From positions 1,674,001 to 1,738,000 of the forward strand of contig CM046004.1 of assembly GCA_025175895.1 (NCBI GenBank): a DNA stretch of 64,000 nt, written 5' to 3'. This document shows, piece by piece, positions 37,833-49,956 of this stretch (position 1 is its first letter; every line of letters begins with the position of its first letter). The position numbers and the translations under genes are program-made. The stretch is from Wurfbainia villosa. Its lineage: Eukaryota > Streptophyta > Magnoliopsida > Zingiberales > Zingiberaceae. Under the pieces are notes generated by a model. It did not search any database. It saw only the letters and a list, made by a program, of their open reading frames with translations, and was not told where the DNA came from.

Positions 37833-39079
37833 ATTCTATGGATCCTCAGTTAAATGATCTCCCAATGAAATTATTATCGACCATCAAAATTAAATTTAAA
37901 AAATATTCATGATTTAATAGTTAACTCCGATGTACGCATGATCAGTTTAATATAAAAAGCGTATTCCATCCGAACGAATAAAATCTCGATTCGTATTCCG
38001 TTGGAAATCGATTGTCTAATTTTTTTTTATATATTTAAAATGGAACCATACTAATTTTAAAATATCGCATCGTTTTTACGGATGCACCGTACTCAGAGCA
38101 TACATACGTTTTTCTATTCGGTTCCACAGCGTCATCTTATACGGAATCTAACTGTTTTTACCTCTCTATCCTTCTATCGCATACTCTTAATAGGATTTAT
38201 ACACTCTGCAAATAATCGATATGGGCAGCTACATACAATTTTGATATTTTGGCCTGGCATATAAATTTGGAGACCTAATTAAACATATGAAAACAATGTT
38301 CTATTATCCAATATCTTATAATATATCTTAGATAAATAACACTCATTACTAATTAAATAAACTCATCGCATGTATCAAAACCATACTTATAAATTTAACA
38401 TGTGAAACGTACTCATTAATTCATCGTTAATAAAAACATTTATACACATCAAATATAAAATACTGAACAATTAAAGAGAGATCAATCATAATAGCATCTA
38501 ACGAATTTATGGTCTAATTTATTTGAGCAAACAAATATATTTATAAATCTAAATATGTGTATATATAATATATATCTATTTAGATGTTCAAATGGAATAT
38601 CTTTTTAGTTAATATAAACACATTTATCTATTAAAAATCGATTCTTATCCATTGTAATAATAAATTTTTTTATCATCCACGCCGCTAGCTGTAATTTCAC
38701 AATTATCTCCGTGATTTCATGGTTGTCTAACTAATCTATTGTCAAATGATTCGGTTTAAATAAGTGGACAATCTAGAAAGGAAGAAGGCAAAGAGGTATT
38801 TTAGGAAATTGGAATATATATAATTTAATAATCTTATAAAAAAAAATAGAGCTCGTGAGTTAGTCCATGAATTGTCGTTTAATATAATTCTATTAATTGG
38901 AATTAGAAATGTGAAAATTCTTCAAATATTGAATTAATTAATTAATTAATTAGTGGTCCATTTGCTCTATACATTGCGTCAATCTATTAATTAAAATTGT
39001 AAAAGGAATATCAATTTATTAATCAATGTTGGCTAGCTCCTTTATAGCCCTAAAAATGATTTCTCAAAATTCCGATAAA

Positions 39080-39960
39080 TTGCTTACTGATGCGGTGACG
39101 GGGAAGAAGATATGTCGACTTCCTTTCGATGCGATGGGCAGCGGAACTTAGGGATTCTCTTGAACAGACGGTAAAAATAAAACATAAAAGCGAAGAATGA
39201 GCAACTCAGAACAAATTGAACCAAGATTTAATTTTCAGGATGTAACATGGTTCGGAATAAGGATTCCTATTCCACGGATGTGAGCTCTCTCACCAGATGC
39301 TGTGTCAAAGTACTTTCACTATGAACGTCCTCCTTCGCGGAAAGGAACTTCCGAAGGTAGAGGAAAAAATCTCTTATAGTCAAGTCGAGATACAAGAAAA
39401 AGTACACGAAAGGTGAAGATCACCACTCTCCTTCTCCGACGAAGTGGTAGCTCTCCTTCTCCCAATACATCTTTGTTTATTGATGGTTGGAATAATGTCG
39501 ATCCTCTTCCTTCTGTCATGTCTCTCCCTTTTATTCTTACTAATCATTGTTGCCTAATGGCTTCCTCGTACGTATTGCATGTCATACATGGAGAATCGTT
39601 ACATTCTGACATGAGCGAAGGCTCTCGAGAATGTATATGAGGGCCGCATTGTATAACTTCTTATATATTTAGGAAATCGCTGATCTGTCTCTTTCACCAT
39701 TTACCTTCGGTGAAACTAAGACCTAGCTCTGTATAGCCCTTAGGCTCTTCATACCAACTCCTCTTAGTTCGCGCAAACCATCTCGGATTTGGCGATCTCG
39801 ATTCTCATCCACCCATGGGCCTATTAGGCGAGATTCTCGTTCATCTCCTAGCGAAGTGTTCTCCTCGACTTATCCTTTTGTGACCATTTTACCTTATTTT
39901 TTATTTGATTCGGATAGTATCTTACCTCCTCTTATATCACTTACTAATTTGAAAGGCTAA
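39080..39960. other. Possible retroelement LTR relic
   Basis: A moderately GC-rich block with GGATGTAACATGGTTCGGAA and ATTCCTATTCCACGGATGTG, words that recur in plant repeats, but no terminal repeats or primer site can be paired here. Short frames inside have no known domain. Confidence 0.25.
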
Positions 39961-41961
39961 AGCATCACATTAATTTACAACAAGATACGATCTATCTAGT
40001 GAAAGTAGAGGAAGAATATCAAAAATATATTCCACCAATGTGTCTTACTATATATATCTTAACTCACATCGAATTTCTTCTTGAACTTCAAGTTAATTCA
40101 AATCTAAACATGTTAGGGATTTATTACTTTTGTTCTCTTTAATTTAATTTGATGTTTAACTCTTGTGAACAAATTGAACCGAAGATTTAATTTTTCATAT
40201 TCGAATTATTTGGAAAATACTATGAGTGAAGATATAGAAAAGCCTTTGGCAAACTTAATACATGTACATACATAATAATTTAATATTATAATTAAACTTT
40301 ACATTTTATACAACACCAAATAAATATAATCTTTTTCCAACGTAAAGCATACAAAAAATATATATATAATGATCATAAAAATTATTAGTACAAAAGTATT
40401 ATAGCGATCCCCATTAATTCAAGGGATAAAAGAAAAAGGACAATTATTTATTGAAGACCGCGAAATATAAAAATCTTATTTGTGAAGGAAATTATGAAGA
40501 ATATTAAATAGATATAAATTTTTTAGTTTAATAATTAATTCATCGTCTTATTTTTTTACTGAAATTATTTTTTATTAATCTCTCAACTAACTTTTTGATT
40601 CATTATATCATCTGTATTACTTAAATATATAAGCAAAATGATTTTCAATGGAGTTGTTATGGTAGCCATGTGACATAGACATTTTGATAATTATTTGTAA
40701 AAGTTTTATTTAAAAATATATATATAGATATAATTTTATTTAAGTTTTGAAGAAAATAATTGTTAGATGAAATGTCAAAATGGGTATATCCGATGAAGCA
40801 TAGGCTTAACGAATTAATGCATTATATATATTTAAGAGTTATGACAAGACTCATTAAAGATCAAGTTTAATTGTCTCTTTAATTAACTCAGGTTTTGGTT
40901 TAGTAGTCTAAGCCCAAGTCCACATGCTTTAATTCGTCTAAAATAAAATAAAAAAATAATAAAAAATTTCAAAAAATTAAAGATAAATCACAGTAGAATA
41001 TAAAGAATGAATAACGATGATTATTAATTAATGCGATAAAAATGGATTGCCAATTAAAAAAAAAAAGGTGGCAAGGATCTCCCATCATGCATGTTTATTG
41101 GATCCTCAGATTCGATTTCCATTTAATTTTAATCAGTTTCAATTATTCGTCAATGTTAGAATCGATCCAAAATCGATTTGGAACCGATTCTAATTTCAAA
41201 TTTAAAATTTTGCCATCTCCTTAGCTATGTCATCTCCGACCTTCTTCGGACAGAGGCTCAAATTAAAGTATCAATCTTTGGTGTCAGAGAGCTGGCTACC
41301 CCAACCTCATCATCTGTGATGCACGCGAAGACTTTGATGACCTAGGTCTGGTCAAATTTGGGCGGCATCTCGACGGTGACGATGACAATGTCCGAGATGG
41401 ATGGAGTGGGAATTAATGTTAGGGCTTGAAAGTTGAGTCCGTAGAAAATTTTTCATTTTTATTTTCTTTTTTATAGAAAAAGAAAATGATTTTTTTTATA
41501 TTTTTCAGTTTTCTAAAAAATATTCTTTTATTTTCTGAAAAATGAAAATGAAAATAAAAAATAATTTTTCTATGTTTTTCAGTTTTTTGGAAAATATTTT
41601 TTTATTTTTTGAAAAATGAAAATGAAAAATACCAACCAAACATATTTTTTTATTTTCTCAAAAATAAAAATAAAAATTATCAAGAATAGAAAATTTTATG
41701 GAATCGGAATCGGCCTGTTCCATTTCGTCAACAAAAAAAACAATCTTGACCCATTAATTGTTTGAATTTAACGATTGAGAGAGGAAAGTTCTCGTACATT
41801 ATATTCTTTGAATACGAACATTCATTAATTGTTAGCGAAAAAAAAAACAAATTATGGTAGGTCTTTGAGCTTACCAGCGCCTAACACAATAGAAAATCGA
41901 GTTAGAGAGTTAATTAATTAAGTTGACTGCCCGAATTAAGAGATAGAGCATCGATATCCCT

Positions 41962-42010
41962 GATGATAGCAAAACTAGAAGGGGCCAAGGCCGAGCTGTT
42001 TGCTATCATC
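41962..42010. other. Perfect 12-bp stem hairpin
   Basis: GATGATAGCAAA (41962-41973) and its exact reverse complement TTTGCTATCATC (41999-42010) flank a 25-base loop that itself contains GGCCAAGGCC. Function unknown; it could be the core of a small foldback element or a transcript hairpin. Confidence 0.6.
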
Positions 42011-42221
42011 GAAGGAATTAATTGGTCATCGACAAAAATTTAATTAATTTCCTAATGGCAAGAAAAAGATTAGAACTTGCATATAACCATCCAGCTTGGC
42101 ACCTAATTAAGTGTGGTTAGAATTAAGCCAAGAGCAATTAGCTCGGATGAATCTCCCTCCCTCTTGAGGACTTTGTACGTACGTGTTGGCGTAAAGAGAT
42201 TGACCTCCATATCTCTCTATA

Positions 42222-42345
42222 AAAGATTGGAATCGTCAATCTAATGATTCTTCCGTCTCGATCTTTCAGAATTCAAAAATAAATAAATTATGGAAGGATA
42301 ATATCCGTGAACATAATTGATAAGACAATAAATAATCATCTGAAC
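42222..42345. repeat. Dispersed repeat shared with 16.4 kb, copy 2
   Basis: Diverged match to 16395-16530: AAGATTGGAATCGTCAATCTA, CCGTCTCGATCTTTCAGAAT and ATAAATTATGGAAGGATAAT stand in the same order and spacing. Confidence 0.5.
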
Positions 42346-43372
42346 TTTTTAATTTTTACAACTTAATTTTGACCTTAAATAACATCGAAGCCCGTCTTTC
42401 AGACGACCATGGGCGCCGGGCTTGTCGACACCTCGTGCCAGTGTCCGTCTAGGACGTGGAGCTCGCAGGGGCGGACCAAAATCTTAACAATCATCCACGC
42501 GTTGACCTTTGATGGATCAAATTATTTGTTTAAGGCGCATTTCCAAGCTCACCCATGCAAGAAACGTTCGAAATTTCCCGCCGTTTGTGGCCGGCGGCGG
42601 AACGGGGAAGGTGGCGACCGGCCAGGCAGTACGGCACTGCGGCTGAACGACTGCGTTACTTTGGACTTTGTTTACCGAGTCAACAATTTCAGCATCTGCC
42701 ATGCCGTAACTCGTAACTACTCGAACATCATTTTAAAATTGATCGCATCAAACGGTGAGAAAAGTCTATACGCCACGGTCAACTGAGTACTTAACTAAGC
42801 TAACTGCGCCCGCGCTGCAATTTTGACATTAATTCATTTCAACGCTCACTGCGTCTGCCCGTCAACTGTTTTGAAGTTGGAAATTGGAATATTCTATTTC
42901 CACGATGTACTAATAATAATTATTGCGGGACACATGTATTGACCGAGACAGCACAATAGTCAACTAAGTTTTTATTTTTATTTTTATTTGTGTGTGTGGA
43001 TATCTACCACGATGTAAGGAGACATTTCATGTCATAATTACGATGTTTCACGAGTCTACTTGCGCATTCTTATTATTATTTTTTATTAAAAAAAAACTTT
43101 TATTTGAGTCGCGCTAGCCGTTTAAAATAATTAAAATGCTAAAAAATAATAATAAAAAATTAATAAGGCGGTTATGAGGCCACTTGAGAAATTATTGGGT
43201 GGCTCTCGGAGCGACTGACGCCGATATCCACCTTCGCCACAATCTCCGCCGACGTCTCCAGCTCGTGGTTCGAGTCGTGATTCGCGTCGTGATCGATGGG
43301 ACGATTTGGGCGCCGAGACCTTTGCCTTTTCGAAATTTCAGAAAAGCCCTTCGTGGTCCCGGATTCGGGGTG

Positions 43373-43380
43373 TATAAATA
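43373..43380 (+). promoter_or_regulatory. TATA box of the small intronless gene
   Basis: TATAAATA lies 49 bases upstream of the ATG at 43429, placing a start site near 43405. The surroundings turn GC-rich at this point. Confidence 0.7.
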
Positions 43381-43428
43381 CGCGCACCGGTGGACAGGAG
43401 CTCGCATCGGTTGCCGGTGGCGAGGGAG

Positions 43429-43845
43429 ATGAAACGGAGCAGGGCGGAGATGGCGCCAGATCCCAAGCAATCTCCGGTTAAATTCCAGCGGTGGGTCAAG
43501 GCCTCGCCGTCGCCGTCGCCGTCAAAGCTGGAGAAGGAGAAGGAGAAGGGGCAGGGGAAATCGATGGCTTCGGCCTCAGTGGATCCGTCGACTCATCTTC
43601 CTCCTATGGTCGTTCCGGCCGATGCGGAGGGGGCTCCGTGGTGGGATTTGGGCGGAGGGAGTGGCTCCTGGAGGTGGTGGTGGCCGGCGGTGGAGGACGA
43701 GAAGCTGTTGGGGTGGTTCCCCTTCACCGACAATGACTTCCTCTGGTGCGACGAGGACAGAGGAGACGAAGAGGACCATGACTTGTGGCAGCTGCAGCGC
43801 ATCCACGAGATCCCCAATTCAGCCGCAGCCAAACAAATACGATAG
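43429..43845 (+). CDS. Small intronless gene, unknown 138-residue protein
   Basis: The frame runs from MKRSRAEMAPDPKQSPVKFQ to ...NSAAAKQIR. The N-terminus is basic with Ser-Pro repeats (ASPSPSPSK) and a Lys/Glu run. The centre is Gly/Trp-rich (GSWRWWWP). The C-terminal part is acidic with a hydrophobic core, EDEKLLGWFPFTDNDFLWCD, then DLWQLQRIHEIPN. The KLLGWFPF...DFLW piece looks like a conserved module. I do not recognise the family. Support for a real gene comes from the TATA box in place, the sharp GC rise limited to this frame and third-position GC bias. The ATG after the TATA box is chosen; an upstream in-frame ATG at 43390 lies too close to the TATA box. Confidence 0.6.
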   Translation: MKRSRAEMAPDPKQSPVKFQRWVKASPSPSPSKLEKEKEKGQGKSMASASVDPSTHLPPMVVPADAEGAPWWDLGGGSGSWRWWWPAVEDEKLLGWFPFTDNDFLWCDEDRGDEEDHDLWQLQRIHEIPNSAAAKQIR

Positions 43846-45349
43846 CTCAAAGGGAGACGAATTTTTTTTTTTTTTCGATTTCAAATCCACATTTTATTGG
43901 TAATTATTGGATAATTCAAAAAAAAATATTAATATATCTTTTTTTTTTTTTTTTTATGAAACAGATACGAATACTCAATTATTATTTTTACTTTTTTTTT
44001 AAAAAAAATATGAATAAATTTTAAAAATATTTTTAATATTATCTAATAATATTAATTTTAATACGGTAAATAATGAGAAATTTAAATTTAAATATCAATA
44101 TGTTATTAATAGTTTATTTTTTATATTCATTGCACACATGATGTTTTAAAATTATATTTGAAAAAATAAATTTAATTAATTAATTTTTTATTTATTTATG
44201 ACCACGCCTTGGTATAATAAAATAATAAAATAGATTTTATAAAATTAATAAAAAAAATTCAAAGGTACTCTTATATTGAAATTTAATATATCAATTATTA
44301 CGAAATTTATTTTAATATAGATAATTATTATATTTTCATATAAAATACTAATAATATTATTAATTTATATATATGTACGTTTTTTATGATATTGAAATTT
44401 TTTTGAGTGTAATTATGAGATTAATTAGAACGAGAGCTAGAACAAGAATTTACTCATGTTGTCGAGCCTTGACGTTGCCATCGCTCATCTCTTCCTTCCT
44501 TTGAACTCGCGTGTAATCTTTGCATGACTTATATAATGACCAACGATTTTAATCTCAAAACCATCAAATGATCAAATCACTTTGTTGATACCCAAGTCAT
44601 GGGATATATACGATGAATTTTTATAGTATAGTTTTAATTTTAAATAAATAATTATGGTTATATACATTCTTATTTTGTTGCACGAAAACATAAGAAAATA
44701 TTTTTATTATAATCTTAATATTTATTTAGTCACATTCTTTTTATAGGAAATATTAATTATGTAGTATGATATTTTAATTTTATTATTATTTTTTTCGATT
44801 TCATTAATATGGTATAGAATACTATAAATTAATAATTTATATAATATGGTATTTATTTTCATTTTAGCGAAATAGATAGTGAATCAGATTTCAATATTCT
44901 ACCGTGTTGATTTAAGAAGATTCAAAGTTTTTTTATCCTTTTCAATATAACAAAAGAAATTTATACTTGTGGGCAGTATAGTATCAACCATTGTAAATAT
45001 TTAGTTCTGAATATAATATATTGGTTGAATAATTATCTATTTTGTCTCCTTAGAAACATAAACATTGCTTGATCAATAGATCAAAGTTGCAAAAATAATA
45101 TAACTTTCAAATGACGAGATAAAAGAGTTTAATATCTAAATTAATAACCTACGTGGATTTTAAGATAACAACGTAACTTTTTAAGATAATAAAGATAAAA
45201 AGATAAATGAACCACGTGGATTTTGATTACTTAGGTAACTTAAATAAGCATTGATACTGATATAATATGACCTAAAATATAAAAAAAAAGTTATGAGTTA
45301 TAGGATGAAATGGGGGGAAGGATGATCACGACGCTTGATATACAGTCTA

Positions 45350-45610
45350 GTCCAGCAAGACTCGACTCGGGGAAGTAAGCCGAATTGGCAAGATGACAAC
45401 TTGGGCAGGGTAAAGGATGTCTAGTGGTATGAATGAAACTAAATAGTGACTCGGAGAAGTAATCCGAGTTGGCAAGATGGGAGGAAGTTCGATGGTCAGA
45501 ATAAAACTAAATATTGACTTAGGAAGTCGAGGTGGATTATAGGTGCATGTGTCCGATGACCAAAACAAAGTCAAATAGTAACTCGGAGAGCCGAGTTGAG
45601 TTATATGCAC
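45350..45610. repeat. Imperfect short tandem repeats (ACTCGGAG...CCGAGTTGG)
   Basis: Units of about 80 bases recur three to four times, each with a GACTCGGAGAAGTAATCCGA-like word, a TGGTCAGAAT-like word and AAACTAAATAGTGACTC. They are noncoding and probably the outer part of an LTR element. Confidence 0.6.
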
Positions 45611-45779
45611 CTCGCTTAAACAATTAGAATGGGATAGGAAAGCAAGTTAGGAAAATGAGCTAAGTCAATAACAAGACAACTCGAAAGACAGAGCAAAGTT
45701 GGAATAGGGATAAGAGGAGGTGACTAGAAAAAATAAGGGTTCAATGGTAAGGTGAGAGTAAAAAAAGGGAGAAGGTGCT

Positions 45780-46400
45780 CCCTATTATGCTTTCTCATGA
45801 GAGTTTATTTTACAACATAACAAATTAAGGCATCCAGAGGATCTCACAAAAGATTCTTAGTAACCCTCACTCACTAATATCATAACAACATTATTCTTCA
45901 GATTGAAAGGGCTCTCCACATGGATGGTGATTCAGGTGGTTTGTTACACAACAGCTGGCTCCAAGGGCAACAAATATAAAAGGAGGGAAGAAAAGAAGAA
46001 GAGGGGGCTTCGACTTTTCCTCTGGCTCTCTCCCTTGCTCTCTCGGTGGCTGGTTACCTTTCTGGACGGAGACTCACTACTGGAAGAGAAGGACCATCCT
46101 GGACGGAGGAAGAAGAAGGAGAATTGCACGAGTCTCATTTTCATTTACCTTGTATAAACTTCTATCTGTAAGGGGTTTTTTCACCTCCAGAAGTACTTCT
46201 GAAGAAGAGGGATTATAACTAGTAAAGGTGTCTAGCGTCGGAGCTCACTCTAGAGCTCGTCCGTAGAATAGGAATTGAAATTTCGAACCACCTTAAATCT
46301 CATTGTCATCACACTTTCATTTCATTTTTTACTTTTACGGTTGGAGAGGACCCCCAAACCTCTCTAACATCTTCATTCTAAAGGACGTACAAAATTTGTG
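45780..46400 (+). mobile_element. Degenerate LTR-like segment
   Basis: Contains AAATATAAAAGGAGGG (TATA-like), a C/T-rich leader, GCTCGTCCGTAGAATAGG and CGAACCACCTTAAATCTC, which resemble the downstream part of many plant Gypsy or Copia LTRs. A second terminal repeat was not found, so this may be a solo or truncated LTR. Confidence 0.4.
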
Positions 46401-47362
46401 CCGCATCAAGTACAAATACTTTTTTATATTATATATTTTTAAAAAAATAATATTTAAAAAAAAATTAATAATCTTGAACCATGACAAATTATACCGTAAT
46501 CGACGATTCCAAATTATGAATGATAGCTATCTTAGAAAGTTAAGATTAAGAGTCGACATTCCAAAAATTATTGAATCATTGATTTAGAACCACGTAAATT
46601 TGGATTTGAAAGTCCATCCACTCTAGACAAATCCATTGATCGGTGGTAATAATATATATTGTGCAAAAGGGGAAATTCTCTCCCAGGGGTCCCTCTTAAA
46701 TTGGTCCCATAACGAAAAAAGAAAGTAAATCATGATAGATCTTTTCATTTTATCGATGTTTGACACAATGAAAGATCAAAATCCCATCGGAGATGAGGAT
46801 TGATCCTATTCTATTGTGCAATGTCGGCACTGCACTGACAATTTGACTTTGTTAGTGAGGACAATAATAATAAATATACGAGTGTAAAAGAATAAATTAA
46901 TGAATAATAAAAAGTAAAAAAATTACTTTGATGCTTAAGAAAAAATGAAGTAGCGAAAGATATTTTAGATAAAAAAAATACAGGCGACGTGCTGTTTTAA
47001 TAATGATATTTTTTTAGTCGCTGTCTATTCGTATAACCAAAAAGAGCTTTTCAAAAGCTTCTCGCGTTCCATTTCTTCTCCGAAACTTCCCTTGGAAGTT
47101 GGAACATTTCTTGGAAAAATATGATGAAAGGAATAAAATAAATGACCCGTTAATCAATTCTACAATACGAAATTGAAAACTACGTACGATTATTATATAT
47201 ATATATATTATATTTCAATGGTCATTGTCTAAACAAATTTCCCTCTGCTTACAAATTGCAATGCAACTCCTTTTCCCATGCATTCTATCGAAATTGCAAG
47301 CATCAGCGGCATCCCAAAACGAAAAGTCAAAATATTGACTCGGCGCGAAATTAAACTGGAAC

Positions 47363-47363
<1 letters not shown>

Positions 47364-47402
<39 letters not shown>
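47364..47402. repeat. (TA)n microsatellite at foldback left end
   Basis: About 19 TA units directly abutting the left arm of the foldback element. Confidence 0.95.
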
Positions 47403-47405
<3 letters not shown>

Positions 47406-47997
47406 CTGTTGCGCGACGTTACGTTGCACGCTCGTGCACACAGCGATCTCAGTCGTTCGATCAAGTGCCGTGATTATGAAATGCACAGTGTCTCTACGCT
47501 CGACACCTCGCCGTTGTGTCGTCCGGCCGCCGGACCGGGTACGTTGGAAGCACACCTCGTCGGTAGTCAGGTCGAGCTCAACTTTCGACGGGATTGCGGC
47601 CGGAAGTCGGTGCAAATCGACCGCGATTCGATCGAATCGCGGTCGAATCACGGTCGGATCACGGGCGAATCACGATTGCAAACCGATCTGGAAAGGACCG
47701 TGGGCATTGGGCGGTCCTTTCCTGACCGGTGTGCAGTCGTGATTCGCCCGCGATCCGACCGAATCGCGATCGATTTGCACCGGCTTCCGACCATAATCCG
47801 ATCGGAAGCCAAACTCGGTCGGATCATGACGCAGGTAGTCGCTTCCAACACATCCGGCCCGGCAATGAGTTGGAGTTGACGGCGGCTTGGGCAGGTGTCG
47901 AGCGGAGGCACCTTATTCATTCACAATCGCATATTTTGATCGAACGACTGAGATCATTGTGCGCACGAGCGCACAGCGTAACGTCGCGCAGCAGATT
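47403..47997. mobile_element. Foldback (long inverted-repeat) element of about 595 bp
   Basis: Left and right halves are reverse complements of each other over nearly their whole length. Outer ends: AATCTGTTGCGCGACGTTAC against the reverse of GTAACGTCGCGCAGCAGATT. Middle: GGCCGGAAGTCGGTGCAAAT against its diverged complement near 47780-47800. Inner: GGTCGGATCACGGGCGAATC against GATTCGCCCGCGATCCGACC. The centre is near 47708. It is GC-rich in AT-rich surroundings and both ends abut TA microsatellites. No open frame looks like a transposase, so it is nonautonomous. A related fragment follows at 48090-48250. Confidence 0.88.
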
Positions 47998-48015
47998 ATA
48001 TATATATATATATAT
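47996..48015. repeat. (TA)n microsatellite at foldback right end
   Basis: About nine to ten TA units immediately following the right arm. Confidence 0.9.
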
Positions 48016-48089
48016 GCACAATGATTTTTTTATCATCCAATCGATCGTGATTGTATAGTAAATAAAAAATGCACAGTATTTCCTCTGCT

Positions 48090-48250
48090 GCGATTTCATC
48101 CGCTCATAGCTCAGATTCGGCGACGGTTGATCGGATTTCGATCGAAAATGGTCGTCATTCGGTCAAACTCCGATGTCGACCGGATAGTGACCGGATTCCG
48201 ATTGGATCGTGGCCGAAATCTGCTCTCCCGTCGACGAGTTCAAGCGTTGT
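48090..48250. repeat. Fragment related to the foldback arm
   Basis: GC-rich stretch with words of the same style (TGATCGGATTTCGATCG, GACCGGATTCCGATTGGATC, GGCCGAAATCTG) following the foldback element directly. It looks like a diverged partial copy; homology is by eye only. Confidence 0.35.
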
Positions 48251-48356
48251 CGCAGTATGGTTATTGTGTATTTCTCATTCATCGTACCAGCGCACAATAA
48301 TGGACGTTCAACATATCAAATATATAATGTTATCTTAAGAAAATATGAGTGATCTT

Positions 48357-48545
48357 CATGGGATGGTGTGGTGGCTAAGATACGAACGTACTTACAAAAG
48401 TGACATGGATCGATTCTAGAGGAGATCTAATTTTTTTTTCTGGATTCAGATAATTTTCACATGTCTTATCCACATTATCAAGGCCTATAAAATCTTATGT
48501 GATTTATCTCTCTCACAATGATATAGTATTTACAATTTGTATAAT
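48357..48545 (+). mobile_element. SINE-like repeat, family A, copy 3
   Basis: Head GGGATGGTGTGGTGGCTAAG (A-box-like), GGATCGATTCTAGAGGAGAT (B-box-like), an oligo-T run, then GGATTCAGATAATTTTCACA and a tail ending GATTTATCTCTCTCACAAT. It is the clearest of the three family A copies. Confidence 0.55.
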
Positions 48546-49956
48546 ATAATTTATGCAATGAAAATTTACTACACTCAAGGGATAAATATCGAGGATCAAA
48601 GTGGCCAGCACCGATTGCCTTAGTTGCCAACTTAATTGTCAAAATATCTAGGAGTCGTAGACTCAAGAGGCCCAAAATTGAGTAGATCATAGATGCCCTT
48701 TGTACAAAGGATTTTGAATCTAAAAAAAAAAAAAGTCAATGATACGAGATAATGGACGAATATTAAAGTAAGACAATTATAACATAAAGATTATCTCTAT
48801 TATAATGTAGTAATTATTGTCGTTACGAGACGTCGATTACAAAGAGGCTTGTCATATGGGAAAAAAAATAGTATAATTTTTTACTTCTCTTTTTTATCAT
48901 CATCGTTTCGATGGACGATGAAAAATTGAGCGAACCTAATCACATGATATTAAGTTATATATTATTCTCTGCTATATATATGATCTTGTGCTTTTTTATC
49001 TGCTTTATTCTCTTTGTTTTTCTCCGATTTAATTTAAACACGGAAAAGATTTCACTGGTGAATACACGTATTATTTTTCGTAAAATTAATCACATCAGGG
49101 GAATAAAGCTTCATAAGCAAGGTTGAGATGGTAAATTTCTGCAGCATTAATAACATAGATTGCACAGCTTCTCGTTCAGAGATAATATAATTATGAAATT
49201 TAAATTGAATAATAAAAAAGATATAAATATTTTTCTGATTTATTTTTGATAGATTTGAATTGTGATATTATATGACTGAGTTATTGACGAAGCATCTCGA
49301 AGGTCCGTATGCAGAATCAATCATTTCTAAAAATTAATCGGATCGAATGTTCATATACTTTGATACTAATAAAAAAAAAATACCTAGTGGATATGAACCG
49401 ATGAACCGCTAAGTTTGCAAGATCACAGGCAAAATCTGACCCAGATTGCACCCTGTGACATTTGATTTGAGTGTGAAAATAAAAATAAGAATGAATTTGA
49501 TAGTAGATTAAAATATAAATGAGTTTAGTTATTTTATTACTGTTGTTTATTTCATAAGATGAAATTAGATATATATAATTGTCGCTGCTAGCGATGGTGA
49601 TCGGTGATGATTGATGATGAGACGATCGACGATAAATATTAAATTTATCATTCTTTGAATTTATCCGTTCTTAAATAATTATTAATAATTTTATTCCCTT
49701 AATTTTCAAATCCATTAATCGAACACGTAATTCCTCTTCAAACCAAACACCACTTATTGCTCCGTGATCAAAGAACTATGGTTTCGAAAGCCGATGATGT
49801 CACTGTTATTGCATCATCAAACGTCGAGGACCTCGTCGCAAATGCTCCGACCGCATAAAACTTCTATGCATCTAAGGTCGTCCTGTTTATTATTGTACAA
49901 GTTATAATTCTCCATAATGCGCTCCAACTTTCCCTGTCTCCCACCGCGCTTCCATT
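48546..49956. other. Intergenic region upstream of the NIMIN-like gene
   Basis: AT-rich with one SINE family B tail (49262-49385). The 3'-most 200 bases should hold the NIMIN-like promoter; TGATGTCA near 49796 resembles a TGA/bZIP-type site. No gene recognised. Confidence 0.45.
49262..49385 (+). mobile_element. SINE-like repeat, family B, tail fragment
   Basis: GACTGAGTTATTGACGAAGC, CTCGAAGGTCCGTATG and AAAATTAATCGGATCGAATG match the tail of the 36.9-kb copy in order, followed by an oligo-A run. Confidence 0.5.

Larger units (their letters stand above)
36601..43428. other. Repeat-rich intergenic region
   Basis: Nearly 7 kb without a recognised gene. It holds SINE family B (36.86-37.24 kb), a MITE-like element (37.27-37.83 kb), AT-rich filler, a possible element relic at 39.1-39.9 kb, a short perfect hairpin at 41.96 kb, a dispersed repeat at 42.2 kb and a GC-richer stretch at 42.4-42.8 kb whose 125-codon frame has no family signature. 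Confidence 0.5.
43846..47360. other. AT-rich intergenic region with LTR-like relics
   Basis: 44.0-45.3 kb is extremely AT-rich with nothing identifiable. A set of imperfect repeats with ACTCGG/CCGAGTTGG words lies at 45.35-45.61 kb, and an LTR-like stretch with its own TATA at 45.78-46.4 kb. The remainder is AT-rich without recognised features. Confidence 0.5.

Noticed and set aside
39319..39640. Frames in the 39-kb block
   Set aside because: Short, on both strands, in a region that resembles a decayed retroelement end.
42409..42786. 125-codon plus-strand frame at 42.4 kb
   Set aside because: No recognised motif, no TATA box or coding-style composition beyond moderate GC.
47229..48058. Open frames on both strands across the foldback element
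   Set aside because: They read through TA microsatellites (Tyr-Ile repeats) and mirror each other across the palindrome; artefacts of the inverted repeat.
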